From DAOMFB01 sp963721385 (lineage in GTDB: Bacteria; Acidobacteriota; Thermoanaerobaculia; UBA5066), in NCBI GenBank assembly GCA_963721385.1, contig CAVRJB010000013.1, positions 1 through 64,000 on the forward strand: a stretch of 64,000 nucleotides of DNA, in the 5' to 3' direction. Shown here one piece after another: positions 1-8,618 of the stretch (within the stretch, counting starts at the first letter, position 1; every line of letters starts with the position of its first letter). The position numbers and the translations under genes were made by a program. The notes beneath the pieces were generated by a model, which was given only the letters and a program-made list of their open reading frames with translations, had not been told where the DNA came from and made no database searches.

Positions 1-191
1 GCGCGCAGGACGCCGATGTTGTCCTGCAGGCGCGCCCGCACGTCGTGTCCGCCGGCCCCCGGGTCGCGTGCCAGCGTGAAGACGGCGGCCAGCGTTTTGG
101 CCCGCTCTTCGAGGCTCTCGAGGCTCAGGAGCTCGCCGCGCAGCGGCACGGACTCTTCAGGGCGCCGACGACGGAAGAGAGATCTCCTCAT
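1..191 (-). CDS. N-terminus of a cyclic beta-glucan synthase-like protein (partial)
   Basis: The minus strand is open from an ATG at 189-191 to the window edge, so only about 63 residues are visible. They begin with a basic Arg-rich stretch, then a PLRGELLSLESLEERAKTLA-type segment. That segment resembles the start of very large cyclic beta-1,2-glucan synthetase / GH94-linked proteins, which typically carry a PLRAELFS-ERLEEHA-like motif near the N-terminus. The family call rests on that motif alone. The frame is also open upstream of the ATG and no clear Shine-Dalgarno sequence precedes it, so the exact start is uncertain. It lies 82 bases downstream of the AsmA-like gene on the same strand. 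Confidence 0.45.
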   Translation of the reverse strand, partial: MRRSLFRRRRPEESVPLRGELLSLESLEERAKTLAAVFTLARDPGAGGHDVRARLQDNIGVLR

Positions 192-273
192 GTGTGTTTG
201 CGCAGCCAGTCGCCGTTCGCAGCAAGCCGCAGCTCCATCAGCATAACCCCCGGCTGACGGAGACCCGCGGGCC

Positions 274-1773
274 TCATTTCGCGGCCAGGGCGGTTCCCCC
301 GTGAGAACGTCGCGCCGACCTAAGTCCGCCCGGCTGGTCCTCGTCTTCGAACCAAGCTACGGCGCCCACCGGGTGCAGCGTCGTGCCGGCGTCCGTCACT
401 CCGATCCCGAGCGCAAGGGACCCCGACCGGACGAGGAAGGCGCCCCGGCGGTCCCGCCCGCGGTGTCGATAGTCGCCCAGGAGCTGAAACGTTCCCGCGG
501 CGGCACGCGCCGCCGTTACCTCGAGAACGCCCGGGGCGACGACCGTGTTCGTCGAGACGGAAAGGTCCGAAAGATCGAGGAGGCCCGCCACCCATTTCGG
601 CAGGCCCGGAGGCAGCAGAGCGACGACGGGGCGCGCGTCCGCGAATCGCCCGTCGACGTGGCCCGCGAAGCCGCCGCTCTTCAGGTCGAGGCGGGCGGCT
701 GGAGTCCGGAGCTCGGCCGACCACGCCCGCCCCGTCGCTCCGTCCACGGCGACGTCGCGCAGCGTGAGGCGGCTCCCGCTGAATGACGCCGACAGGTCGC
801 CGAAGTCGAGGCGCGGTACGTGGACCTCCGCGCGGACGGAGCCCCGAACGTGCCGGGTCCCCGCCTGCGTCTTCACGTCACGGGCGGAAACGATCAGGCG
901 CGCCCGGCCGGAGGCGGCGGCGAGGGTGACTCCGAAGCGGACGTCGCCGCTGCCACCCGAGAACCGCGTGCCTTTGCCATCGGATGAAAGGAACGAAACG
1001 CCGGAAAGCCGCGCGCGCAGGGCGGCGGAGCCTGCGATCAGCTTCCACACGTCGTTGCCCGGGAAGGCCTGGGTGTCGAAACGCGGGATCGCGCACGCGA
1101 CGACACCCCGCGTGCTTTCCGTCACCGCCTCGGAACCACGATGAAGCTCTCCTGACACCACGTCGAGATCGGAAGGGAGAACCTTCGCCTCGTGGCCGGG
1201 CAGCAGCTCGAATCCCCCGCGAAGGCGCCCGAACCCCTTCCACCGCCACGCATCGATCCAGATGCCTGTGACGTTCTCGATCGCGATGTCGTCCAGGAGG
1301 ATTCGCCACGGCCGCCCGCGGCCAGAGGGGGCAGTGACCGCGTTTGCCAGGAGAGGCGGGTCCGCGAAGCCCGGGATGAGCGGATAGCGAGCCACGAGCT
1401 CCGGCGTCGCCTCTTCGCGCCGGAGGAGCTCCCTCAGCCGGAACGCGAGTCGCGAAGCGCGCAGATGCCTCACGTGAATACGCCGCCGCATGAGATCGAG
1501 CAACGAGAACTCGATCTCGACGTCTTCCAGCCGGGCCTCCCACTCGACGTTGCCGTCCCCGCTCCGCAGAACGAGCGAGCCGAGGCGAATCCGCCCCGGG
1601 ATCCAGGCACGGGGCTCGCTCCACTCGCCGGAGAGCCGGGTGGGGTGTTCGTTGACGAGGCGGCGGAGGATCTGCGTCCGGAGGAGAACATTCGTCCCCG
1701 CCACCAGAAAGACAGAACCGCCCAGCACGGCAACCGCCGCGCCGACGGCCCACCACGCTCCCTTTTTTCGCAA
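274..1773 (-). CDS. AsmA-like membrane-anchored protein
   Basis: A 499-residue protein read from a TTG at 1771-1773, chosen because AGGAGG lies six bases upstream and the first 35 residues then make a sensible N-terminus. The reading frame continues upstream to 2181, but that part is Arg/Pro-rich and has no start with a ribosome site. A short basic head (LRKKGAWW) leads into one hydrophobic segment at about residues 6-30. The rest is soluble, rich in beta-strand-like repeats with many Val/Leu/Arg alternations. This is the architecture of AsmA/YhdP-type envelope proteins that span the periplasm and are linked to outer-membrane lipid traffic. No single diagnostic motif is present, so the family call is by overall pattern. 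The next gene downstream is the cyclic-glucan-synthase-like fragment. Confidence 0.5.
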   Translation of the reverse strand: MRKKGAWWAVGAAVAVLGGSVFLVAGTNVLLRTQILRRLVNEHPTRLSGEWSEPRAWIPGRIRLGSLVLRSGDGNVEWEARLEDVEIEFSLLDLMRRRIHVRHLRASRLAFRLRELLRREEATPELVARYPLIPGFADPPLLANAVTAPSGRGRPWRILLDDIAIENVTGIWIDAWRWKGFGRLRGGFELLPGHEAKVLPSDLDVVSGELHRGSEAVTESTRGVVACAIPRFDTQAFPGNDVWKLIAGSAALRARLSGVSFLSSDGKGTRFSGGSGDVRFGVTLAAASGRARLIVSARDVKTQAGTRHVRGSVRAEVHVPRLDFGDLSASFSGSRLTLRDVAVDGATGRAWSAELRTPAARLDLKSGGFAGHVDGRFADARPVVALLPPGLPKWVAGLLDLSDLSVSTNTVVAPGVLEVTAARAAAGTFQLLGDYRHRGRDRRGAFLVRSGSLALGIGVTDAGTTLHPVGAVAWFEDEDQPGGLRSARRSHGGTALAAK

Positions 1774-2164
1774 GAAGCCTCCTGTGCCCCGGAGGAGCAA
1801 CTTCGGTGCCCCGCAGAGGACCGCAGAAAACCGCCGGTCGGGAGGACCGCCTCCTTTCAAACTGGTACGCCACGTGCGTTGGGAAAGGGCGTGAGTCAGG
1901 AACCCAGGAGTTCCCGCTTTGGCGCCTTTCCGTCCGCCGGCACCGGAGCGAGGGGACGGGCGCAAACGGGGCCACGCCGACGGCGTGGCGCATTCCCCGG
2001 TCTCCTCCGGCTCGAAGACATCGGATTGATGAATGGTTTCCAATGCCGGGCTGTAGTTTCTACGCGCGCGCGAGCAGCGGAAGGAACGCGAGGAACCGAA
2101 CCCTCTCCGCCTTCGCGGAGTCGCGACGTGACGATCGGCCGCCGATCGGATGCCGGAGGTCTTG
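1774..2164. other. intergenic region between divergent genes
   Basis: This 391-base stretch separates the AsmA-like gene (minus) from the bPH-SHOCT gene (plus). Both strands are open for long distances, but the translations are Arg/Pro/Ser-rich shadows with no start that has a ribosome site. I see no tRNA, terminator hairpin or repeat. It presumably contains two divergent promoters, but no convincing -35/-10 pair stands out. Confidence 0.4.
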
Positions 2165-2464
2165 ATGGGATACGTGGACAAGAACCTGATGGCGGGTGAG
2201 GAGATCCTGCTCAGGCCTCGATATCACCCGGTCCGCTTTCTCCCCGGCGCGATCGGCATTTTCCGGCGGATTCAGAATTCCGAGGCGCTCCGGAACGCCG
2301 TCTTCACCCGGCGAGCGGCGGCCGCTGCGGCGTCTCCGACGCCGAACACGTCGCCTCGAACGGCGGAAGGGCGACTCGCGGACGTCGAGCGGCTCTTCAA
2401 GGCCGGCTCCCTTACCGAGGGCGAGTACAAAACGAAACGCCAGGAGCTGATCAAGGAGCTTTGA
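2165..2464 (+). CDS. shortened bPH-SHOCT domain protein
   Basis: A 99-residue protein starting at the ATG at 2165, which has GGAGG five bases upstream; an ATG at 2150 is less well placed. Residues 1-20 (GYVDKNLMAGEE-type) match the opening of bacterial PH (bPH_2) domain proteins. About residues 70-99 form a typical SHOCT motif, a short C-terminal helical element with an L-x-x-G-x-I/L-T-E-x-E-Y/F core. Between them only a short segment resembling the end of a bPH domain (NSEALRNAVF) remains, followed by an Ala/Ser/Pro linker. Most of the roughly 100-residue PH fold is therefore missing. Its function is unknown; SHOCT domains are thought to mediate oligomerisation or protein contacts. It converges on hflC with a 77-base gap. 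Confidence 0.6.
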   Translation: MGYVDKNLMAGEEILLRPRYHPVRFLPGAIGIFRRIQNSEALRNAVFTRRAAAAAASPTPNTSPRTAEGRLADVERLFKAGSLTEGEYKTKRQELIKEL

Positions 2465-2541
2465 CGAGGTGCGGGCCCGGCTCGCTCCGCTCGCCGCTGG
2501 CAGTAGTTGATCAGAAGGGTCTACGAGATCGATCCCCTCGT

Positions 2542-3486
2542 CTACGGGGTCGGGCCGCCCCCATCGCTCTTGAGGAACTTCAGGAGCTCCGAGTTCGTGG
2601 ACAGGATGAGCCACGTCTTCTCGTCGAGGCTGCCGCTCAAGGTCTCCATCGACTTCAGGAACTGGTAAAGGCCGGCGTCCCTGCCGTAGGCCTTTGCGTA
2701 GACGGAGGTCGCTTTCGCGTCCGCGATCCCCTTGACCTCCTGGGCGGTCTTGTAGCCGGCGGACGAAGCCCCGAGGACATCGCGCTCTTTCTGGCCGCGG
2801 ATCTCGGCGGCGCGCCCCTGGCCCTCGGAGCGGCTCCGCTCGGCGATGCGCTTGCGCTCGGAGATCATCCGCTCGAAGACCTTCTGCTGCACGCTCTCCA
2901 CGTAGTTGATCCGCTTGAACCTCACGTCCACCAGCTCGATCCCGAACTCGGGCGTGATCTTGGCGGCCTTGTCGAGAATGATCTTCGCGATCCCGCCGCG
3001 GCCGGCGCTCACCTTTGCCATGGCCTCGGCCGCTCCGATCCCCTCCAGGTCCTCGGTCACCTGGAAGGTCCGGTTGGTCGAGCGGACGACCTCGATCAGA
3101 TCGAAGGAGGCGATGGCGTTCCGCGTCTCGCCGTCCACGATGTCGTCGAGGCGGCTCTGCCCGCCGCGCTCGTCGCGCACGGCCTGGAAGAATCGCAGTG
3201 GGTCGGCGATGCGCCAGCGGGCGTAGGTGTCGACCCAGATGTACTTCTTGTCCTTGGTCGGGATCTCGTTCGGGTCTCCGTCGTACTCGAGCCAGCGCTT
3301 GTCGAACCGGTGCACTTCCTGGACGACCGGCACCTTCAGGTGCAGGCCGGGGTCTTTCACGACACCGCCAACCGGCCTCCCGAACTGGGTCAGGATCGCC
3401 TGCTCGGTCTCGGAGAGCGTGTAGACCGACGAGAGGAACAGGACGATCGCCAGAACCGCCACCACGATCGGGTCCGAGCCCTTCAC
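2542..3486 (-). CDS. hflC: HflC, SPFH/band-7 membrane protease modulator
   Basis: A 314-residue SPFH-family protein. It has an N-terminal transmembrane helix (about residues 7-25), the band-7 region opening with SETEQAILTQFGRPV, and a C-terminal Ala/Lys/Glu-rich coiled-coil part with AEIRGQKERD and the conserved ADAKATSVYAKAY segment. In characterised bacteria HflC forms a large cage with HflK around the FtsH protease and tunes membrane-protein turnover. It starts at a GTG (3486), with AAGGAGGTG upstream lying inside the end of hflK, four bases after the hflK stop. The two genes are therefore translated as a pair. Length and motifs are normal. Confidence 0.95.
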   Translation of the reverse strand: MKGSDPIVVAVLAIVLFLSSVYTLSETEQAILTQFGRPVGGVVKDPGLHLKVPVVQEVHRFDKRWLEYDGDPNEIPTKDKKYIWVDTYARWRIADPLRFFQAVRDERGGQSRLDDIVDGETRNAIASFDLIEVVRSTNRTFQVTEDLEGIGAAEAMAKVSAGRGGIAKIILDKAAKITPEFGIELVDVRFKRINYVESVQQKVFERMISERKRIAERSRSEGQGRAAEIRGQKERDVLGASSAGYKTAQEVKGIADAKATSVYAKAYGRDAGLYQFLKSMETLSGSLDEKTWLILSTNSELLKFLKSDGGGPTP

Positions 3487-3490
3487 GGCT

Positions 3491-4495
3491 TCACCTCCTT
3501 CCGTCGCCCTCGAGCTGGAGGAGCGGGAGGATGCCTCTCGCGCTCTCGTCGAGAATCAGCTTTCGTCCCACCTTCGGCAGGATCGCGCCCAGGGTCTCGA
3601 GGTAGATGCGCCGCCGGGTCACGGCGGGCGCCTTCCGATACTCCTCGTGCAGGGCCTCGAAGCGCTTGGCGTCCCCTTCGGCGTTGTTGAGGCGCTCGAG
3701 CGCGTAGCCCTCGGCCGCCCTGATGGCCTGTTCGGCCTCTCCTTTGGCCCGCGGAACCGCCTTGTTGTACTCGGCCCAGGCGTCGTTGATGGCGCGCTCC
3801 TTCTCCTGGATGGCCTGGTTGACCTCGTTGAACGCCGGCTTCACCGGGTTGGGGGGGTTCACGTCCTGGAGGACGAGCTGCTGGACCTCGATGCCGATCC
3901 CGTACATCTCACACAGCCGCTGCAGCTCCGCCTTGGCCTGGAGCGCGATCGCCTCGCGCCCGATGGTCAGGACCTCGTCCACGCTGTGATCGCCCACGAC
4001 CTGGCGCATGGCCGCCTCGGACATGTACCGAAACGTCTCGGGGACATCGCGCACGCGGAAGAGGAACGCGCTCGGATCCTTGATCCGGTACTGGACGATC
4101 CACTCGACCACCGCGACGTTGAGGTCTCCCGTGAGCATCTGCGACTCGGCGATCGTCTCGGGCGTGGCCGCCGCATAGGTGGTCTGGGCCGCCGCCCGCG
4201 CTGTCCGGAAGCCGAACTCCATCTTGAGCTGGCGCTGAACCGGCACCTTGGTGATCCGCTCCACGCCGAAGGGGACCTTGACGTGAGGGCCCGGCTCGCT
4301 GGTCCGCACGAACTTGCCGAAGCGCTGGACCACCGCCACCTCGTCCGGCTCGACCTGGTAGTAGCCGGTCACGATCAAGAACAGGACCGCCGCGACGCCC
4401 AGGATGAGGCGCGCCACGCCTCGCGAGATCTTCGGCATCTTCGGCATCTTTGGCATCGGCGGGAGCTCGAGCCGCCTGCCGTCACCGAGATCCAC
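3491..4495 (-). CDS. hflK: HflK, SPFH/band-7 membrane protease modulator
   Basis: A 334-residue HflK homologue and the first gene of the hflK-hflC pair. It has a short N-terminus with repeated Met-Pro-Lys units (residues about 14-23), one transmembrane helix (about 30-48), the band-7 domain beginning near YYQVEPDEVAVVQRFGKFV, and a helical C-terminal part with GEAEQAIRAAEGYALERL. The start is a GTG at 4493-4495. In well-studied bacteria the HflKC complex surrounds FtsH in the inner membrane. The N-terminal Gly-rich region seen in proteobacterial HflK is absent or very short here. The gene is divergent from the radical SAM gene across 71 bases. Confidence 0.94.
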   Translation of the reverse strand: MDLGDGRRLELPPMPKMPKMPKISRGVARLILGVAAVLFLIVTGYYQVEPDEVAVVQRFGKFVRTSEPGPHVKVPFGVERITKVPVQRQLKMEFGFRTARAAAQTTYAAATPETIAESQMLTGDLNVAVVEWIVQYRIKDPSAFLFRVRDVPETFRYMSEAAMRQVVGDHSVDEVLTIGREAIALQAKAELQRLCEMYGIGIEVQQLVLQDVNPPNPVKPAFNEVNQAIQEKERAINDAWAEYNKAVPRAKGEAEQAIRAAEGYALERLNNAEGDAKRFEALHEEYRKAPAVTRRRIYLETLGAILPKVGRKLILDESARGILPLLQLEGDGRR

Positions 4496-4566
4496 ACTGA
4501 ATCCACGTCGCCCTTATAGCTGAGCTTCCCGAGCACGAGGGCGTCTCCCGGCGCGATTACAGAGCA

Positions 4567-6135
4567 ATGCGAAAGCTCCGAATCGGCGTCATCGACCTGG
4601 TGAGCAAAGGTCCTACGAAGGCTCTCTACGCGCGGGTCATGAACGCGAATCTGGCCAGCATCATGCCGCAGGTCGTCGCCGTCTGGTGCGAGGCCGAGGG
4701 GCACGACGTCACCCACGTCTGCTACACGGGCTTCGAGGACCTCGTCGAGGAACTGCCGGCCGACGTCGACCTCGTTTTCGTCGGCGCCTTCACCGAGGCA
4801 GCACAGACCGCCTACGCCCTGAGCCATCTCTTCCGCTCCCGGGGCGCGGTGACGGCGCTCGGAGGCCCCCACGCCCGCTGCTTCCCGGAAGACGCGGCGA
4901 ACTACTTCGACTACGTGTTCGGCTTCACCGACCGCTCGGTCCTGCGCGATGTCCTCGCCGACTGTTCCCCGCACCGTCCGCAGGGCCGGCTAGTCACTGC
5001 GGCGCGGCAGCCGCTCTCCCTCCCCGGGGTTCGCGAGCGCTGGAAGTTCATCGAGCCGACGCTCCGGAAGGCCCCCGCCCTGAAGCTCGTCCCCATGCTC
5101 GCCAGCCTCGGGTGCCCGTACACGTGCAGCTTCTGCATCGATGCGACTGTCCCGTACCAGCCGCTGGACCTCGAGGTCGTGAGGGACGACCTCCGGTTCC
5201 TCCTGACGAAGCAGCGCCGGCCGCGCGTCGGCTGGCACGACCCGAACTTCGGGGTTCGCTTCGACGAGACGCTGGGCGCCATCGAGGAGGCCGTTCCCCC
5301 CGGGAGCATCGCCTTCGCCGCCGAGAGCAGCCTCTCGATCCTCACCGAGCCGCACCTTGCGCGCCTCCGGAAGAACGGGTTCGCAGCGCTCCTCCCCGGA
5401 GTCGAGTCGTGGTACGAACTGGGCAACAAGTCGAGGACCGGGGCGATGACGGGGATGAAGAAAGTCGTGGAGGTCTCCGAGCACGTCAACACGATCCTGA
5501 GATACGTGCCGTACGTCCAGACCAACTTCGTCCTCGGGCTCGACTCCGACGAGGGGGAGGAGCCCTTCGCGCTGACGAAGCGGTTCATGGACCTGACGCC
5601 GGGCGCCTTCCCGGGCTACTCGCTCCTCTCCGCCTTCGGCCGGGCGGCGCCCCTCAACCTCCAGTACCAGCGCGCCGGCCGCGTCCTCCCCTTCCCTTTT
5701 CACTTCCTCGACAACAACCACGCGATGAACGTGCGGCCGAAGAACTACTCCTGGCCGGAGTTCTACGACCAGGTCATCGGGCTGACGCGGTACACCTTCT
5801 CCTGGCCGGCGATCGCGAAGCGCTTCGAGGCGACGAAGGCCACGATGCCCCGCTGGCTGAACTTGCTCCGTGCCGTCTCTTCGGAAGGGTTCGGCCGCAT
5901 CAGTCACTACTCGGAGCTCCGGCGCCGGCTCGAGACCGACGCGCAGGTCTTCGCCTTCTTTGCCCAGTCGACGAGCGCGCTGCCCGGCTTCTACGCGGAG
6001 CAGGTGAAGCGGGACCTCGGGCCGCTCTGGCACTGGCTTCCGGAGGGAGCCCTGAGCCACGACCACCACGCCTACCTGAACGCCGACGAGCCGGCCGGGG
6101 CTCGCGGGAGCCGGGGAGACGCCGTGCTTTCCTGA
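4567..6135 (+). CDS. B12-binding-type radical SAM protein
   Basis: A 522-residue protein. Residues 1-130 look like a Rossmann-type cobalamin-binding domain: a start with alternating hydrophobic strands, then an LGGPHA segment near 98. The radical SAM cluster motif CPYTCSFC follows at 183-190 (CX3CX2C: Cys183, Cys187, Cys190). The remainder has radical SAM barrel features such as an ExG-like VESWYELG stretch and a FVLGLDSDE segment. Proteins of this build bind a 4Fe-4S cluster and S-adenosylmethionine; many are methyltransferases or tailoring enzymes. No specific substrate can be read from the sequence. It stands alone on the plus strand and converges on the transketolase-like gene, so an assignment by operon is not possible. 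Confidence 0.8.
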   Translation: MRKLRIGVIDLVSKGPTKALYARVMNANLASIMPQVVAVWCEAEGHDVTHVCYTGFEDLVEELPADVDLVFVGAFTEAAQTAYALSHLFRSRGAVTALGGPHARCFPEDAANYFDYVFGFTDRSVLRDVLADCSPHRPQGRLVTAARQPLSLPGVRERWKFIEPTLRKAPALKLVPMLASLGCPYTCSFCIDATVPYQPLDLEVVRDDLRFLLTKQRRPRVGWHDPNFGVRFDETLGAIEEAVPPGSIAFAAESSLSILTEPHLARLRKNGFAALLPGVESWYELGNKSRTGAMTGMKKVVEVSEHVNTILRYVPYVQTNFVLGLDSDEGEEPFALTKRFMDLTPGAFPGYSLLSAFGRAAPLNLQYQRAGRVLPFPFHFLDNNHAMNVRPKNYSWPEFYDQVIGLTRYTFSWPAIAKRFEATKATMPRWLNLLRAVSSEGFGRISHYSELRRRLETDAQVFAFFAQSTSALPGFYAEQVKRDLGPLWHWLPEGALSHDHHAYLNADEPAGARGSRGDAVLS

Positions 6136-6151
6136 ATTTCCGTCTTCTCCG

Positions 6152-8569
6152 TCAGCGGCGGGACGAGGGCGCCGGATCCCCGGTGGCTCGCCAGGAGGCC
6201 GCGAGCGGGTGGCCCGGCTCGGTCCGGGCGCGCAGCTCCTCGACGTACTTCACGATCGCGCTGTGCTGGCTCCTGCCGTCGAGGCCGGCCTCCGCGATCA
6301 CCGCGGGACCCGGACCGCTCCCCGGGAAGTGGCCGTGCTGGTACGGGTGGAGGCTGTGCGCGCGGCCGAAGTCCGAGCGGACCCATCGGTAGAGCGTGGC
6401 CAGCGTGAAGCCGGTGATCCCCATGGCGACCTGCGCTTTGCTCTCGGGGAAGACGCTCTCGCGCAAGGTCTCGGGCTTCCGGTCCCAGAGCTCGGCGCTC
6501 GCCACGTAGTAGACCTCGACGTCGATCCCGTCCCTTTCGAGAAGCGGCAGCGCTTCCTCCACGAAGGCGTACGCCGCGGCGGACTCCTGCAGGACGACGA
6601 CGCCCTGTGGCACGCCTCGGGAAGGACGGAGGAGGTAGACGCCCTGCGCAGCCTCGGTGGCCGGTGCGAGTCCCAGGGCCGCCCGGTCGAGCACCCTTTC
6701 CGTCGGGCGGGTGACGAACGGGGCGATGACGGCCGGCCGGTTCTCGAGCGCTGCCGCCACGAGCGGGTAGATCTCCTGGGGCTCCCAGGGCGTGAGCGTG
6801 ACCATCGTGCGCGGCGGAAAGTTCTCCTGGAGGAGCTGCAGCGGCTGGGGATCGGCGTGGGTCGGGCCGTCCTCGCCGGTCTTGAGGCCGGCGTGAGCGC
6901 AGACGAGGATCATCGGGCGGTAAGGCTCTCCGGTGACGGACTCGCGTGCCTGAGCCCCGATGGCATGGAGCCGTGCGGCGATGTGTCCGAGCGGCGCGAG
7001 GAATGCGCCGTAGGACGAGCCCACGCCGATGTGCCTGCCGAACGACGACAGCCCGGACAGCACGCCGGAGATGGCGTCTTCGCAGATGCCGCCCACGGCC
7101 ATCAGGCGCGCCCCCGGGTTCGCTTTGGCGTGGAAGAACCCTTCCGGAAACCCCCGGGCGCCCTCGTTGACGCTCGTCGAGCCAAGGAGGTCCGCCGCGG
7201 CAATGAAAAAAGCGCCCTCCGAGAGCCTGTTGAAGTGGCCGAGCACCCTGCCGAGCTGTCCGCGCAACGTGGTCTCGCTGCCGGGCGGAAGGAGGAGCTC
7301 GGCCGGCACCTCGGCGGGGCGGGCCGCGTCGTAGACCCTCCCGACCGATGGCGCACCCTTCCGGGGCGTCCGCTGTCGCCGATCGAGTCTCTCGCGCGAC
7401 GACACGAGGCGCTGGGCGAGGGCCTCGGCGACGGGGAGGTTGGCCTCGACGACGCCCCGGACGATGAGGAGCGCCTGCCAGAAGCACTCCTCGAGGACCT
7501 CCGCGTCGCGGCCTCCCGCGCAGCGCGTGGCCCCCGGCTCGCAGGCCGGCATCGCCAGCTCGCTCTCGCGCACGACCGACTGGAGGGACGCGAAGAACCC
7601 GGCGGAGCACATCTTGTGGCCGGCCCCGTGCGACGCGCGCCCCTCGACGCCGTACTCGAAGCCCTTCCTGGTCCTGTAGACGACGGCGGTGGGCTGGCCG
7701 TTGCCGAACTCGAGCGCCTGCCGCTGCGCGCGGCCGATGCTGCCCCAGAGCATCCCGTCCGGCACCTCCACGACGTTCCAGTCGTGAAGGTGGAAGAGCT
7801 CCATCGGCGTCCATTGAACGTAGTCGCCGGGACTCCCGCCCTCCCGCGTGACGTGGTCCGAGTCGATCGAGGACTGGTTCCAGTCGACGTGCACCACCAC
7901 GTTTCCGAGGCCGGCGGAGCCGGCGAAGGCGAGCGCTTCCGACACGCGCCCCGGCGTCAGGCCCCCCTCTCCCTCGACGACGTGCACGCGCGGGGCGTCG
8001 TCTCCGTAGGTGTCGAGGGCCGCGAGCGCCAGACCGAGGGACGAAGCCAGGCCGACGCCGGAGGCCCCGGTGGAGAGGCGGACGAAGGGCGTGGCCGGAG
8101 TGGGGTGCCCGTCGAGGGGCTTGGCGCGGTACGCGCGGAAGAGCGGCGTCGCGGTTCTCGGGTTGCGCCGGAAGCCGAGGAGGTCCTCGAGACGGAGTTG
8201 CTGCGATTCGTCCTCCGGCAGGAGCTCGGGCGCCGCGACGCGAAGCACCTCGTTGCGCAGGGCCCACATCGCGTAGAGCCCCATCGCCTTGTGGCCGGCC
8301 GCGTAGGAGAGGATGTCGGCGTCGTCCCTCGAGGGGCGCGAGACGTCGTAGTCCATCGGCCCGAAGAGCAGCGAGGCCACGAAGCGCCCCGACGAGACGG
8401 ATCCGCCCGGGTGCCCCGACGTCGGCACGTAGTTGTAGAGCATGGAGCAGACCGACCTGTAGAGCTGGTCGAGCAGCACCAGCGGTGCGACGTCCGGTGC
8501 CGGCGTCACCGGACCCCCCCGGCTGGCCTCGATCCAGACTCCCCTTCGGGGTCCGAAGGAAACGGTCAT
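6152..8569 (-). CDS. transketolase-like thiamine-diphosphate enzyme
   Basis: An 805-residue ThDP-dependent enzyme with transketolase layout. It has an N-terminal cofactor domain with TSGHPGGS at about 50-57 and a second domain near residues 450-640 with a pyrimidine-binding-like region (GGICEDAISGVLSGL) and a THADPQP-type segment. A C-terminal transketolase domain completes it. The ThDP motif reads GEG (200-202) followed by Asn231, where most transketolases have GDG. Glu in place of the metal-binding Asp is unusual but chemically plausible. The protein is longer than classical transketolases (about 660), so it may act on another keto-donor. The neighbouring aminotransferase ends 49 bases upstream on the same strand, which suggests co-transcription. 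Start ATG 8569 is preceded by GAGGTGA. Confidence 0.7.
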   Translation of the reverse strand: MTVSFGPRRGVWIEASRGGPVTPAPDVAPLVLLDQLYRSVCSMLYNYVPTSGHPGGSVSSGRFVASLLFGPMDYDVSRPSRDDADILSYAAGHKAMGLYAMWALRNEVLRVAAPELLPEDESQQLRLEDLLGFRRNPRTATPLFRAYRAKPLDGHPTPATPFVRLSTGASGVGLASSLGLALAALDTYGDDAPRVHVVEGEGGLTPGRVSEALAFAGSAGLGNVVVHVDWNQSSIDSDHVTREGGSPGDYVQWTPMELFHLHDWNVVEVPDGMLWGSIGRAQRQALEFGNGQPTAVVYRTRKGFEYGVEGRASHGAGHKMCSAGFFASLQSVVRESELAMPACEPGATRCAGGRDAEVLEECFWQALLIVRGVVEANLPVAEALAQRLVSSRERLDRRQRTPRKGAPSVGRVYDAARPAEVPAELLLPPGSETTLRGQLGRVLGHFNRLSEGAFFIAAADLLGSTSVNEGARGFPEGFFHAKANPGARLMAVGGICEDAISGVLSGLSSFGRHIGVGSSYGAFLAPLGHIAARLHAIGAQARESVTGEPYRPMILVCAHAGLKTGEDGPTHADPQPLQLLQENFPPRTMVTLTPWEPQEIYPLVAAALENRPAVIAPFVTRPTERVLDRAALGLAPATEAAQGVYLLRPSRGVPQGVVVLQESAAAYAFVEEALPLLERDGIDVEVYYVASAELWDRKPETLRESVFPESKAQVAMGITGFTLATLYRWVRSDFGRAHSLHPYQHGHFPGSGPGPAVIAEAGLDGRSQHSAIVKYVEELRARTEPGHPLAASWRATGDPAPSSRR

Positions 8570-8618
8570 GGCGTCACCTCGTCAACTCGTCCCTCCCTCC
8601 GCTCGCGCGGCGTCGGGA

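Noticed and set aside
1774..2181. N-terminal extension of the AsmA-like protein to 2181
   Set aside because: The extra residues are Arg/Pro/Ser-rich, have no ribosome site, and the TTG at 1773 has a strong AGGAGG.
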